From contig VZRG01000204.1 of the NCBI GenBank assembly GCA_013397435.1, positions 558,001-622,000 of the forward strand: a DNA stretch of 64,000 nt. Reading direction: 5' to 3'. This document shows, one piece after another, positions 11,201 to 20,985 of the stretch. The first letter of the stretch is position 1, and each line of letters starts with the position of its first letter. Under the pieces are notes generated by a model that saw only the letters and a list, made by a program, of their open reading frames with translations, was not told the origin of the DNA and did not search any database. A program made the position numbers and the translations under genes. The stretch is from Erythrocercus mccallii. Lineage: Eukaryota; Chordata; Aves; Passeriformes; Dicruridae.

Positions 11201-14200
11201 CAAGCTGTAGTTATTTTGTCCTAAAGGCAGGAATTCAGACCAAAAAACATTATGACTTGTGGCTGTCACAAATTAGGGGCAACTGAGCTAGGATTTTGGG
11301 GTGACTGACTAGAAAATACTGTAGGACCTTCCATGGGACTGCTGACACTGGTTTTAATTTAGACCTAGAGAAAACAGCTCATTATGTATGGGCAACTCAG
11401 TGACTTTTCTTCGTCAGGTCCTTTATCCTTTAAGATGCAGCTTCTCTACTCCTACTGACCTCTGTTCATATAAGCATTCCCCTTCCTAAACCCTCTCCTT
11501 GACTACTTTAGTATCAGTCTCAGTGCAGTTTTGCTGTGAGTGAAGGGCTCTCTGGAGTGCTGGGGCATACCACACACGGGGATGGGACATGCCTCCCGTT
11601 CCAGCGTTGGGTCTCGGGTATAGCACCATGGGCCTTCTGAGTTGTTGTCTGGGTTCCTGCAGTAGTTCTCAATGAGGTTGGGATAAATGGTGGCATTAAA
11701 TCTATGAGAGACAAAGCTGGTTAGGCTAGGAAGGAAGGACACCCCAGAGAACTCTTAAGGGGTATGCAGAAGATGAACTTACTTAGGAATATGTGGGTAT
11801 TTGCTTGTCCACACTTGACATTCAATCCCAGACTTGGTGTGGCTAATTGTTCCCTGATAGTTCTGGCCCAGCCCAAGAGCGCAGTTACCTGTCAAAATCC
11901 CAACACAGTGTAAGCCAGAGTTAGTGGAACTGGATGTTGCATTTTGCAAGGTCAGAAGTACCTTCTCACATATCCCTTTAACTTTTGCTGGGTGTGTGAG
12001 CCTGCACGAGCAGAGGCATCCTCTTCCCATGAGAAGAGCACACAGCCTAAGCTTTCTCAGCCTCATCAGAGGCAGCTATACCTGAGGGCTCTGTGCTTTG
12101 CTTTGGCTCAGAGCCTTTCTGAGAGGCTGCTCACATCTGACTGTCACAAGGATAAGGATATTTACCCCATGCTATTTCAGCGCACAAGCCAGATTATTTG
12201 TTGAAATAGTGGGGAAATAGAGTAAGAAATAATTTTAAATTCCTCCCCTGGTATTTTTCTTTATAATTAGAAGGCTTCTCCAACATCAGTTTAATTTTTT
12301 TCTGTACAATCTCTGCAGGAAGCAAGTTCCTGGCACTCACTGTATCTAGGAGATTGAGGTCAGCATGAAGTTCATACCTTCTAGACAAGCATCCAGAACT
12401 GTCCTGGACATTCCCAGGCCCTGACATACTAGCAAAACAAGAAGAAAGAGACACATTAAGTGAAAGTGATGCCTTGAGAGGCATCATCATCAATCCAAAT
12501 AAGCATCATCACCAGTTTATCATCTAGAGACAAAATACAAGTGCTTAGCTCTGGAAAGTGAGCTCTTAAAAGAGGGAGCTATCTCTCCAGGATGAGACGG
12601 TGCATCCTAAGGGATAAGAGTACCTGCAGGACTCCAAACAACCTACCTTGGTATTTTGACCAAAATATGTCCTGTAAAAAAGAAAAAAAAAGAAAAATAT
12701 ATATTGAGGGACAAAAAACATCAAACCTTTCTTGGCTACTGCAATTCAAACCAGTAAGAGAACGTCCCATCACAAAGAAATGAAAGACTTACCTAGCTCT
12801 GTTTATACCAATTACTATGGAGTCAAAGCAAAAAATCTGATACAAAACCACATTCCCACGCATCAGTCTCAGAAATCAAGACAGTATTGTTGTTTCTAAA
12901 GAGACCAAAGATGTTTACAGCCTTCATCAACCTGCAGAGCAAGCAGAGCTTTCTATAGAGCAGTGGGCTACAGTGCAGAAGTCCAAGCAGCTGAACCTGG
13001 AATTTCTAAGGCCACAGATCACATGTAGGTATTGCTCAGCTCTTTGGATCTACATCTCTACCATGCAGCCTGAGGCTGATTGCTTTTGAAGTGTCTTGCT
13101 GGCTTAGGCTCCTAACCGTTCATCTGTTGTATTTTTGGGTGTGGAATTCTCCAGGGACACCAGCCTGGGGGCTAGAAGCAAATCCCAAAAGGATGCAGCA
13201 CAAATTTGGCAGAGTGAGTCTGGAAACTGGAAGAAGGGACAGGGCATGACAAAAACTTAAAGGAGTCTGAGGCACCTGTACTCAGTGTTTGTCTGCTATG
13301 CCAGTGCTTCTGTGAGTGTCTGGGACAGCAGCTCATGTGTGAGGTACCATGCTGAGCTAGAGGAAGATGCTACTCAGAACCAATGGCACCTTGTCACTTC
13401 ACACATAGAGAGGGAGAGAAAAACCTGAGCTTTCAGATGTATTCCCTGGAGTGTCTCAAGAAGGGAAGCTCCTTAAGGAAATACGAGTTTGCCTTGGGGT
13501 ATGCACAGCCTCATCTTTGGTTCACAGATTTGAGTATTACATCCCTGGCCCTGGGCTGTGTGTCCAACTTGCTGGTGTCTCCCTACAGAGGCTGGCTGGG
13601 GAATGTTTCCTGGTACATACCGTCTGATCGATGGATTCCAGGGCTTCAAAAGCCTCCTCGTAACTGCATTTTTCCTCCAGGCACTCTCGCTCCAGGTTTC
13701 CCTTAAGCATCTCTTCTAGAAATCCCTTGTTGGCACGTCGGTGGCGCTTGAGCAGTGACAATGCCTGCCCCTTTTCCAGGAAAACTATCAGGTCAGAATA
13801 CAGAATCCAGTCAAAGGGCTGCTCACAGCCAGAGGGCACCTTTGTCTCCCCTTGCAGTTTCCAAAAACCACATGCAGTTGATATGGTGGTCCCACAGCCC
13901 AGCCTCCCCCAGCGCACGATAGAGAGGAGAAGCCTTGTCTCAGGTCTACACTTGATAGTCAGAGCAGGCTCTCTGGAATTCACCTTGTCACAGCTCCCAT
14001 CACTTAGGGAACAGAAGTGACAGGAACACTGCTTCCTCAGCAAAACTGCTCTGCTCGTTTGCAGTTAGAAGCTTGTTTGCTTTGAGCTTGCTGCAGTCCC
14101 TGTCCCCAGCCACTGTATTTCTTCCTTGCCAGCCTCAGACCACTGTGATAAGCACAGCTTGGTTCCATTTCATGTTCACAGCCCCTGATTTGAGACCTTG

Positions 14201-14765
14201 AGACAGGTCTTCCCCCACACAGTAGTGGGTCTGAGAGAACTTAACCTCACCTTAAGACAGTTAGAGGCTCTAATAAAAGGAGAAGAGAGCAGGAAGGTGG
14301 CGTATTTTGTATGACCCAAAGTTTTGATAAGGGACAGCTGGGGAGGCAATGGAGAATCAAAAGTCACCTAGGTCAGCTGAGGAACTCTATCCTCAAAAGC
14401 CCCACAGCTATGTTACACTTGATCCTGGACTGAGCCACAGTCCTCTTCCCTGCCATTTCCCAGGTGACCCATAAAATCCACTGAGTTGCTGTCACCAGCT
14501 GACAGATGCAGCTGCATCCTCCTATGTTCACTCCATTCTCAGCACCCTTTTGCTTCCAACTTCAAGCTTTTAGCCTGTCCTCCTGACTTGAGAAAGAAAA
14601 CTTACCACCTGTGTTACCCCTGGAAAGAACTAACCCTGTCTTTCTTCCTCCTGTCATCTACTAGTAGTTCTGCCCTTGAGTCTTACCTCCAGCATGGCTC
14701 AAGGTGAGGTGCAGAAGGCTGGAGAAGAGCAGGCCCCTCAGTATGCTGGTTTTGGTGTGCGCCAT
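5147..14765 (-). CDS. F2: Prothrombin (coagulation factor II), complete, 14 coding exons
   Basis: This is the secreted liver zymogen of thrombin, cleaved by the Xa/Va complex on membranes. Coding exons on the - strand, 5' to 3': 14687-14765, 13621-13784, 12647-12671, 12378-12428, 11783-11888, 11571-11701, 9670-9966, 9177-9290, 8780-8903, 8135-8302, 7644-7817, 7354-7532, 6026-6096, 5147-5290. All have GT/AG borders and matching phases and sum to 1827 bases, or 608 residues. Domains: signal peptide about 1-24; propeptide ending RHRR43; Gla domain from A44; kringle 1 C109-C185; kringle 2 C207-C284; Xa-type site R301; two-chain site R350-IVSGED; protease triad H393 (TAAHC), D449 (DRDIAL), S554 (GDSGGP). 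The ATG has A at -3 and G at +4. Size and exon plan match vertebrate F2. Nothing is broken. Confidence 0.97.
5335..5710 (-). mobile_element. CR1-type LINE fragment in F2 intron 13
   Basis: Read on the - strand, the segment has the CR1 3' region: a 'ctccaggctaaaccagccca' block, 'cttgtcctttg' and a terminal 'ggttggaaaagact' block near a GATTC-rich 3' end at the low coordinate. It is 5'-truncated, as usual for CR1. Its limits are approximate. Confidence 0.8.
6026..6096 (-). CDS. F2: F2 exon 13: catalytic serine
   Basis: This 71-base exon encodes YSPDELKRGDACEGDSGGPF with catalytic S554 and the specificity-pocket aspartate (D548), then VMK. It ends in phase 0 at a GTACGT donor. Confidence 0.96.
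6723..6762. repeat. Short tandem repeat, 10-bp unit TCGCATGCAW
   Basis: Three near-perfect copies (6723-6732, 6733-6742, 6743-6752) and a decayed fourth lie in F2 intron 12. Each unit contains the palindrome GCATGC. Confidence 0.8.
7354..7532 (-). CDS. F2: F2 exon 12: protease core
   Basis: The exon encodes LMLAGYKGRVTGWGNLKETW and ends with VKITDNMFCAG. GWGN and MFCAG are conserved chymotrypsin-fold signatures. The autolysis loop falls in WVTNPSNLPTV. Confidence 0.95.
7644..7817 (-). CDS. F2: F2 exon 11: catalytic aspartate
   Basis: The exon encodes YEKNKEKIALLDKIIIHP, YNWRENMDRDIALMHLKRP with catalytic D449, and SDYIHTVCLP. The basic residues fit anion-binding exosite I. The upstream acceptor is at 7818-7819, so the longer open frame continuing to 7927 is intron read-through. 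Confidence 0.95.
8135..8302 (-). CDS. F2: F2 exon 10: catalytic histidine
   Basis: The exon encodes QVMLFKKSPQQLLCGASLIS then WILTAAHC with catalytic H393, followed by LFYPPWDKN, the 60-loop insertion characteristic of thrombin. It ends in KHIRAK across the donor at 8134. Confidence 0.96.
8780..9290 (-). CDS. F2: F2 exons 8 and 9: activation region and thrombin A chain
   Basis: Exon 8 (9177-9290) encodes the acidic linker SSLEDENQEFEGQSGR, then the A-chain start (EFQTFFDEKTFGSGEA). R301 is the expected Xa cut. Exon 9 (8780-8903) encodes CGIRPLFEKKKM and SYTGR-IVSGEDAEVG, holding the second activation site R350-I351 that frees the protease N-terminus. Confidence 0.95.
9670..9966 (-). CDS. F2: F2 exon 7: kringle 2
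   Basis: One 297-base exon carries a Pro-rich linker (VPFTPPAVEPAPMGP) and the whole second kringle, from CEPEKGMLYTG through ENYCRNPDRDDEGVWC to YCDLHYC. All six kringle cysteines are present. In the known protein, kringle 2 contacts factor Va and stabilises the prethrombin fold. Confidence 0.96.
11571..11888 (-). CDS. F2: F2 exons 5 and 6: kringle 1
   Basis: Exon 5 (11783-11888) encodes GNCALGLGQNYQGT and ends at KYPHIPK. Exon 6 (11571-11701) starts FNATIYPNLIENYCRNPD and ends IPVCG. Together they form one kringle split by an 81-base intron, as in other F2 genes. FNAT gives a possible N-glycosylation site. Confidence 0.95.
12378..12671 (-). CDS. F2: F2 exons 3 and 4: aromatic stack microexon and linker
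   Basis: Exon 3 (12647-12671) is a 25-base microexon encoding DIFWSKYQ, the hydrophobic stack after the Gla domain. Exon 4 (12378-12428, 51 bases) encodes CQGLGMSRTVLDACLE, with the cysteine pair spaced as in human prothrombin. Splice phases (0/1, then 1/0) fit the neighbours. Bases 12429-12646 are intron. Confidence 0.88.
13621..13784 (-). CDS. F2: F2 exon 2: propeptide and Gla domain
   Basis: The exon encodes the carboxylase-recognition propeptide FLEKGQALSLLKRHRR and the Gla domain starting ANKGFLEEMLKGNLERECLE. Ten glutamates follow the propeptide cleavage point (mature 7, 8, 15, 17, 20, 21, 26, 27, 30, 33), the full set expected for vitamin K-dependent carboxylation. The paired cysteines of NLERECLEEKC are present. 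Confidence 0.96.
14687..14765 (-). CDS. F2: F2 exon 1: start codon and signal peptide
   Basis: The exon encodes MAHTKTSIL then a leucine-rich core (GLLFSSLLHLTL), a typical secretory signal. It ends with one base of a split codon before GTAAGA. The start is in good context (AGC-ATG-G). The human protein also opens with MAH. Confidence 0.92.
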
Positions 14766-14832
14766 GCTGTACAGCCCTGGCTGCAGGGGAATTGCAAAGG
14801 AAGCAGAATAAGCAGAGTCACAGCCCTGCTGG

Positions 14833-14845
14833 GTTAATATTGAAC
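14833..14845. promoter_or_regulatory. HNF1-like palindrome upstream of F2
   Basis: GTTAATATTGAAC matches 11 of 13 positions of the HNF1 consensus (GTTAATNATTAAC). It lies 68 bases upstream of the F2 start codon. Human F2 expression is hepatic and HNF1-dependent, so a proximal site is plausible. Function is inferred from sequence and position only. Confidence 0.5.
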
Positions 14846-14849
14846 CAGA

Positions 14850-16300
14850 ATGAAGAAACAGGACTCCAGGTCGTGGTGTGTCAGGGACAGTGGGACTCCT
14901 ATCCCTCCTCTCTTGGCATCTCTCCCTCCAGCCAGAGCATCTTCGTTTCCTTACTTAACTTCCTAATTCGTATCTAGGAAGACGGCATGAGTAGCAAGAG
15001 AACAAGTTTGTCCCAGGGCACAGGGAGAACTCAGGCTGGAGAGAACTACCTCTGCCAGCTCGCAGCCATTGAGCTTGCTCCTTTTCCCTGGCTTTGCTCC
15101 CATGCAGCCCCTGGCACCATCACTGCCTCCCCACCATGCTGTTTCAGGTCCCTGCCACTGATTCTTCTCAGAGGCTGTACTCTAGCAGCCCCAAATGGAG
15201 GAAGAATTTGAGACCTCCTTAGCCATTCCCAGTCCTTTTTAGCTGCAAGCCCTCCTGATTCTCCCTAGTGCTCAGCTGTCTTTCCTTCCTGCAGTTATCA
15301 GCAAGCTCAGCCTCAGCTATTCTAGCACCACAACACACACTTTCAGTGTTCCCCCTTCTCCCTTGCCCATGACGAGGAGCAGAAAAGGTGCCTTTGACAT
15401 CCCTTTGGGAATTTAATTTTTCTTCCCACTTAGGTCAGCAGTTCCATTGGCAGTGCATTCTTCCCAATGCCTTATAACTCCCAGCTGAGTGGAGGAGGAT
15501 AAAGCAGCATGAAGTCTGGGCCCCCCCCTTTTCTTCCCCCCATAGTGGAACCTACTAAAGTCCATCCAAAAGGAAACAGAAACTCTGACAAGCAGGGAGC
15601 TAGCACACCCAAAACAAGCCAGGAAAACAAGGGCTTCCAGGAACAGGGAGACAGGAATGGTCTGGATGTCATGACATCAGCTAAGTCAAGAACTGGACTG
15701 CCAGAGCTGGGAAGGCTCTAATGATTGCTACAGCAAGCAGACCATTGGCAAGAGTGGAAAACAGCAGAAAGCAGGGCAGCGTGGGGGTAGTCTCAGGAAT
15801 TGCCATATGGAACAAAAGTGCTTCCTGCCAGCAGGGAACATATTTTGTGCTGTGCCTCTGTAATGTTTATCTCCATAGAAGGAGTGCAAATATTAGCATT
15901 AGGGTGGCTGAGGAATGACTCTGGACACTGGTACAAAGAGCAGTTGCAGAGGCTTCCTTCCTCACATAAGAGTATCTCCTGTTCTCATCCACACACATCT
16001 CTACTCCCCGCTCCGGACTTTGGAGAGACACCTTTAGGAATGGCTGGGATTCCCTGGGTGGAAATGACCTGGGTGGAGGGTGTGTACATGGGATTAGACA
16101 CAACCCTAGAAATACCCATGTTACTTAGCAGGGGAAGCAGCTTTTAGGCAGAGAGCACAGGCAGGGACAGGAAAGAGCACAGACAAGAGTGGTGAGGTCA
16201 GAGCTGCTGCTGTGTTCCACACAGCCACCTCCACTCCTCACTGGAGGGAGGCACAAGCAACTTTCAGTATCTTCAATCACTTTCTTTTTCATTTCTGCAT
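14850..16300. other. Upstream flank of F2, no gene seen
   Basis: Single-copy-looking sequence with short open frames in several phases. None has splice context or a recognisable product. The first 100-200 bases probably include the F2 promoter. Confidence 0.5.
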
Positions 16301-16312
16301 CTCTGTATCTTC

Positions 16313-16382
16313 TTTATAATAAACAGACAGCCTTTACACTGCAGCTTAAGTCAACTTTGTTATACTTATGCATAGATTTTTA
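16313..16382. repeat. Dispersed repeat module A, copy 1
   Basis: A segment starting TTTATAATAAACAGACA and ending AGATTTTTA aligns by eye with 50552-50620 in the same orientation, with shared ends and partial identity between. It is probably part of an old retroelement. The family is not identified. Confidence 0.4.
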
Positions 16383-17141
16383 CCCTCTTCTTGTCTTTCT
16401 TTTAAAGGAAAGGTCTTACCACCTTCCATGGGATCATGCAGTATATAAGGCTAACTTTAAGCAATGCTACATACAATACAGCAGTTATCAGACAGGTATA
16501 AATACCTTCTAATACTTACCTATGCCATCTTCCTTTAACATTACTTCTGTTCTGGTTCCTACAATCATTTTGTTGCTTAAGCATTTGTTTGAAAAACCCT
16601 TACTGAAACTGATGATGATTATTTCACTGTGTCTGGCTGCTTCTTTTCCAGCTGCTGTTCTTGTTTCCGTGGTGATACAAGACAAACGCACCTATCAGGG
16701 CAACTAGATTGTTAACTGTAACTGCTGAAACCTTGTATCTCTAGATTACTCAAGGCTACATCTATCACTTAGGTTTCTTCTATTTCTTTACTTTGGGTTT
16801 GCTTTGTAATTGGAGATTTTCACTATATCGTGGGACACTTTCCAGCCCTTTCTGGTGTCTCACAACATTTTTAGTAATTAAAGATGCTGACTCTTCACGT
16901 TGTGGCCTTTTCTCATTCCATAATGTGCTTCTAGGGCTCCTCCCCATTTCCCCCATTCCTGTGGTTAGCCTCTGCAGCAGCACAGCATGCTGTGTATCAC
17001 TTCTCCAGGGGTGACTCCCACCCCTCCAACATTAAACTCTTCCACTCCTGTAAGCAAATTTTTATTTCATTTGCTTTCTGCCTTCGCTAACCCATGAATG
17101 GTGGATGCTATTTTCTTACTTAGGACAAGAGATTTAAGATA

Positions 17142-17785
17142 CCTTTTGTTGTGAATCCCTTTCGCAGACCCTCTAAATTAGGGGGTTTCCTCCCACAAAG
17201 TCCAGTGCCAAGGTTTAAAATGATGAGCGAAACTTGCAGCTTTTCTTCAGGGTTATTTATTGTTTCTTATATTGGAATTTGCGTGTCGCCTAAAACCCAG
17301 GTTTGCACACTGGAAAACAGGGATGGCGAAAGGGCCACGAAGTAAAAATCCAAGGCCTTTTAAGAACATTTGAGCCAATTAACTCTTATTATGTACTATA
17401 TTTACAATTCCATGCCAATAACTACAACCTATTCTAGACACGCAATTTCTACCTCAAATCCATTCTACCAATGTCTTTATGCCAAATCACAGCAGAAGAT
17501 GGAAGAGAAGAAGAACAACAACAACATGGGTCGCCACCCAGATCCTCTATCTTGTCTTCATCTACCTCCTTTCTAAAAATCCAAAACTACAACGTTTCAC
17601 CCTGTGACAAACTAAATTACTATTTATTTCAAACCTTTGTTGCTTTTAGTTCATCCATGAGTGTTGGAAGCTTTTCCCATGGACTAAGGTCAAAGGCAAT
17701 GCTTTCCTAGGTTTCCAGCCAGGGTCTCGGAACCCCCCAGGGTGGCTTGAGGAATTTTCCATGTGCCCTGTACTCAAACACCTTT
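17142..17785 (-). mobile_element. Solo LTR (ERV) with 5-bp target-site duplication
   Basis: The LTR spans 17147-17780 (634 bp). It begins TGTTGTGAATCC and ends CTCAAACA, giving TGTT...AACA termini, and is flanked by CCTTT at 17142-17146 and 17781-17785. On the - strand an AATAAA (17261-17256) sits about 110 bp before the LTR end, which suggests - orientation. No internal gag or pol and no second LTR are seen, so it fits a recombined solo LTR. A 5-bp duplication suggests the ERVL-type class. Confidence 0.75.
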
Positions 17786-20700
17786 ACCATCCAGAGTTAC
17801 GGCTTGTAACACAGTTGGGAGTTTTGATCTTTCCTTCTACGTGTTGATTCTTCTTTTTAAGTGAAGAAAGCCTTTGGCAATTTTTTTTCCTGTAACTACT
17901 TTTTCACCTTCTAGGGAGCAGAATATAGGGGGTTTGGCCTTGGCCCATTAGACCTTTGTCTGCACTGTGATGGATACAGTTTGCTGGTTCAATAGTTGGG
18001 GCATTTATCAGTCTGTTCCTAAAGGGAGTTTTACAGTTTGATCAAAGCAACACCTTGGATACAATGAGAAAGATTAAACCCTCATCCCTTCACACAGGGG
18101 TTCCCCTGTCCCTGAGGGCCAGGGAGCTGCCAGGTGGGGGAGGACTTCCGGACCTAGAGAATTGTCTCCTCTTGCAGCCTGCTCCTTTTCATTCGAACAC
18201 CTTGGTCAGGTTTAAGCCAGTTTACAAGTTGGCCAGGGGCTGAACCCTGACCGTGATGTGTAACTCTTGTGTGCGTGCCTGACACCTCGTGTGGCCCTGC
18301 CAGCACAAAGGATCCCAATCATCCAAAACACCTTGACACTTGTCACCAAGGGGTGTTCCAGCAGCACTCCAAAGTTTTGGTGAAGCCCTGCCAGCATGGT
18401 GGACCTCACCAGCCAGGAGAGCTGTGTGCCTGCTGCCCGAACCTGTTATGGTGATGGGCGTGCATGATCTCCAGCCAGCTGGGTAATCCGTGTGTCTGCT
18501 GTCCTGAAGCATAACCTTCACTGGCACTGAAAGGCAGCACACTGTGTAACTCCTCCCTATGCCAGCATGTGGCACCAGGCAGGCACACATCCTTTTCCTT
18601 GTTATTCTTTTTCCCTTCTCACCAGGATCCTGACAACTGCACCAAATGTAATGCACTGGTGCGAGGACTTGTTATGGATCCCAATAAAAAAAGCACTCAA
18701 AGCCCACAATTTAGTCATTGAAATACCATTTTTTGGACATTATACAAGAAAGGGCATAGCATTAAATAATCCCATACCCCTTCAGATGCTGCAAACACCA
18801 AGCTATAGAGCACTGCACAGCTATCTAGTCAGGCCACAGCACCCTATACAGATCCCTTCCATGCTGAGGTTCACCAGCACCATGGTCTTCAGGGCTCTTA
18901 TAGCAATTTCCTAGGAGTAAAAAATTTTATGCATCATTTTGCTGTAAAGTCAAAGGTTGTTCACATGAGAACATGCTGTTTCTAAGACAAAGACACGGTG
19001 GTGGCATCCCCACCATGGGAGTCATCTATGGGCTCCTCAGAATTAGCCAGCTAAGTTTATCTTGCAGCCAAGTGATACGTGCAGCATGGCACAGACATGC
19101 TCCCACCTACTCAGATCAACTGTTAGATGAATGATGTTTCTGTGAAGACCTCCTAGTTCATATCTGCTCCTTCTATTTCTCTCCTGTTACCTTAGAATAA
19201 AGAAACAAGTCAGCTATTTAGGCAATAGGAGTCTGGGTTCTCCCTGCCCCTTCTCCCCATTGCTCCCCCTTCTCTCCCAGACTGAGGGCACATGCTTCAA
19301 ACACAGCACATGAGCCCAACTCCAGTGAGAGCATTCTGCAGCTGTGTCAATATTTGAGCTTGCATAGGCACCAAAGACAGAACAGTAGGAAGCACTGCAG
19401 CTTCAAACACAAGCCCCCTCACATGCCTGTGCTCTAAGCACTCAGGGAGAACTTAGGTCATGTGCCCCTATAGAGAAAATAATTAAAAATTAGGACACCC
19501 AAAAGTTTATCAACTGAACTCACCTTACATCTTTACATCACATCAAAGTGTCATGGATCTCACTGTAGCACCTTGTCTGCAAACAGGTTGTAAAACATGC
19601 ATAAAAAAATGAATGTAGAAACCGCAAAGAGCAGCTTTTAGGAGTGTCACGTAACTGCATTCATAGCACCCCAAAAGGGAACTGTGCTACTTATGATTCC
19701 TTGGTGCCTCTATATTTTCCTCGTGTGCAGTGGGCATAAGAAACCCAGAGAATTTAAAGCCACTAAGAAGACTAAACAAAAAAAATTGGGGAATTGCAGA
19801 TGTTTGGAAGGCATAAGACAGAGAGCAAGAATAGCTGTATATGAGGATTCAGTAAATGAAAGTAGTGTTCCTATGTGAAAAGAGAGTGAAGAGCAGGCAA
19901 GTCTGAAAGACCTGTTAGGTCTGGTATTGTTAGACCTTTCTAGGAGGTCAAGTTGACATAGCTGTGCACTTCCTTCCTGCAACAGGACTAATTTACATCA
20001 GCATGCCTCAGTTGGCAAACAGGCACTGAAGTAGATGGAGCAGAGGGGATATTGGGATGTAGTTGTGGCTGTGCTGTCTTTTAATATTTTGGTGCAGGGG
20101 TAGGAAAGAACAGGAAGAGAGGAAACAAGAATATGTGAAGAGAAACAAGGGAAAAAATTATTGAACTGAACTTGAACGTGGAGAGGAAACGGAAAATCTT
20201 CTGAGCAGGGATGAACTAGTCAACCTTTATGTTGAGAGGTGAGGAGCCTTTCAGCTGGAGACACTGAAAATTACACAGTGAGACACAGAACTATCCTTTT
20301 AATGTCCTCACACAGACTGTCCAGTCACCATAAGGGAAGGAGACTGACAGCAAGCAAACCAGGTGACAGCAGAGAAGGAACACTCAGCCCTAGCTCCAAG
20401 GCAGGATTTTGCTTCTGCTAATTGTGAAAAATGCTCTTCATATTACAAGGTACCTTGTAAACACTTGGGAAGCTGCTTACCAGTAATGTCTGGCACCAGC
20501 ATGAGCTTCAAATGATCAGAAGTGTTGCTTAGCTACAAGACTAAAAGCCCAGGAAAGCGCTTGAATAGCAACAAGTAATTAAAAAACTTGAAAGGAAGGC
20601 ACTGTTCAAAGTCACTGCTTTGAGACTTTTCCTACCATCCCCACAGTGCACTGTCACTGACTGACAATGTAACACAGGCATAACAGAAGCACTGCTCATT

Positions 20701-20900
20701 AACGCTGTGTCTTCTCTAGGATGTACCCATCAACAGCCAATGCCTTCCCTGCACCAGGCCCAGCATGTTGCATGTGTAGGCTCACAGTTTCAATGAGCAG
20801 CTACTGCAAAGACCCACATTTATACAGGCAGTTACCTCCAGGACTGCTAATTCTGTGTGGGGCTGAGCCACAAGGCCTTGTTGCTAACAGAGAGATGAGA
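17786..20900. other. Intergenic region between F2 and ZNF408 remnant
   Basis: About 3.1 kb with no gene I can support. At 18240-18560 several short phrases recur (CCTGCCAGCA, GTGTGCCTGCTG, GTGTAACTC), giving a loosely repetitive look. Module B of a dispersed repeat lies at 19041-19082. Confidence 0.5.
19041..19082. repeat. Dispersed repeat module B, copy 1
   Basis: A 42-bp core (ATTAGCCAGCTAAGTTTATC...) aligns without gaps to 49329-49370 with six differences, all transitions. Weaker similarity continues downstream. It is an old interspersed repeat of unknown family. Confidence 0.55.
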
Positions 20901-20909
20901 GAGCTAGGT

Positions 20910-20915
20910 TTTATT
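20910..20915 (-). terminator. ZNF408: Relic polyadenylation signal of ZNF408
   Basis: AATAAA on the - strand lies about 70 bases past the end of the ZNF408-like reading frame. A second copy is at 20922-20927. Confidence 0.5.
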
Positions 20916-20985
20916 TTGGTTTTTATTTTTGCTTCATTTTAACAAGTACAGAAGATGAGCCAGGGCATGTTGGGACAGCCAGGTA

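Noticed and set aside
13385..14043. Frames around F2 exon 2 extending far into the introns
   Set aside because: Only 13621-13784 has the Gla and propeptide sequence with matching splice sites; the rest is intron.
18240..18560. Possible tandem array or LTR from recurring short phrases
   Set aside because: Phrases recur without a fixed period and I could not align whole units, so no repeat is claimed.
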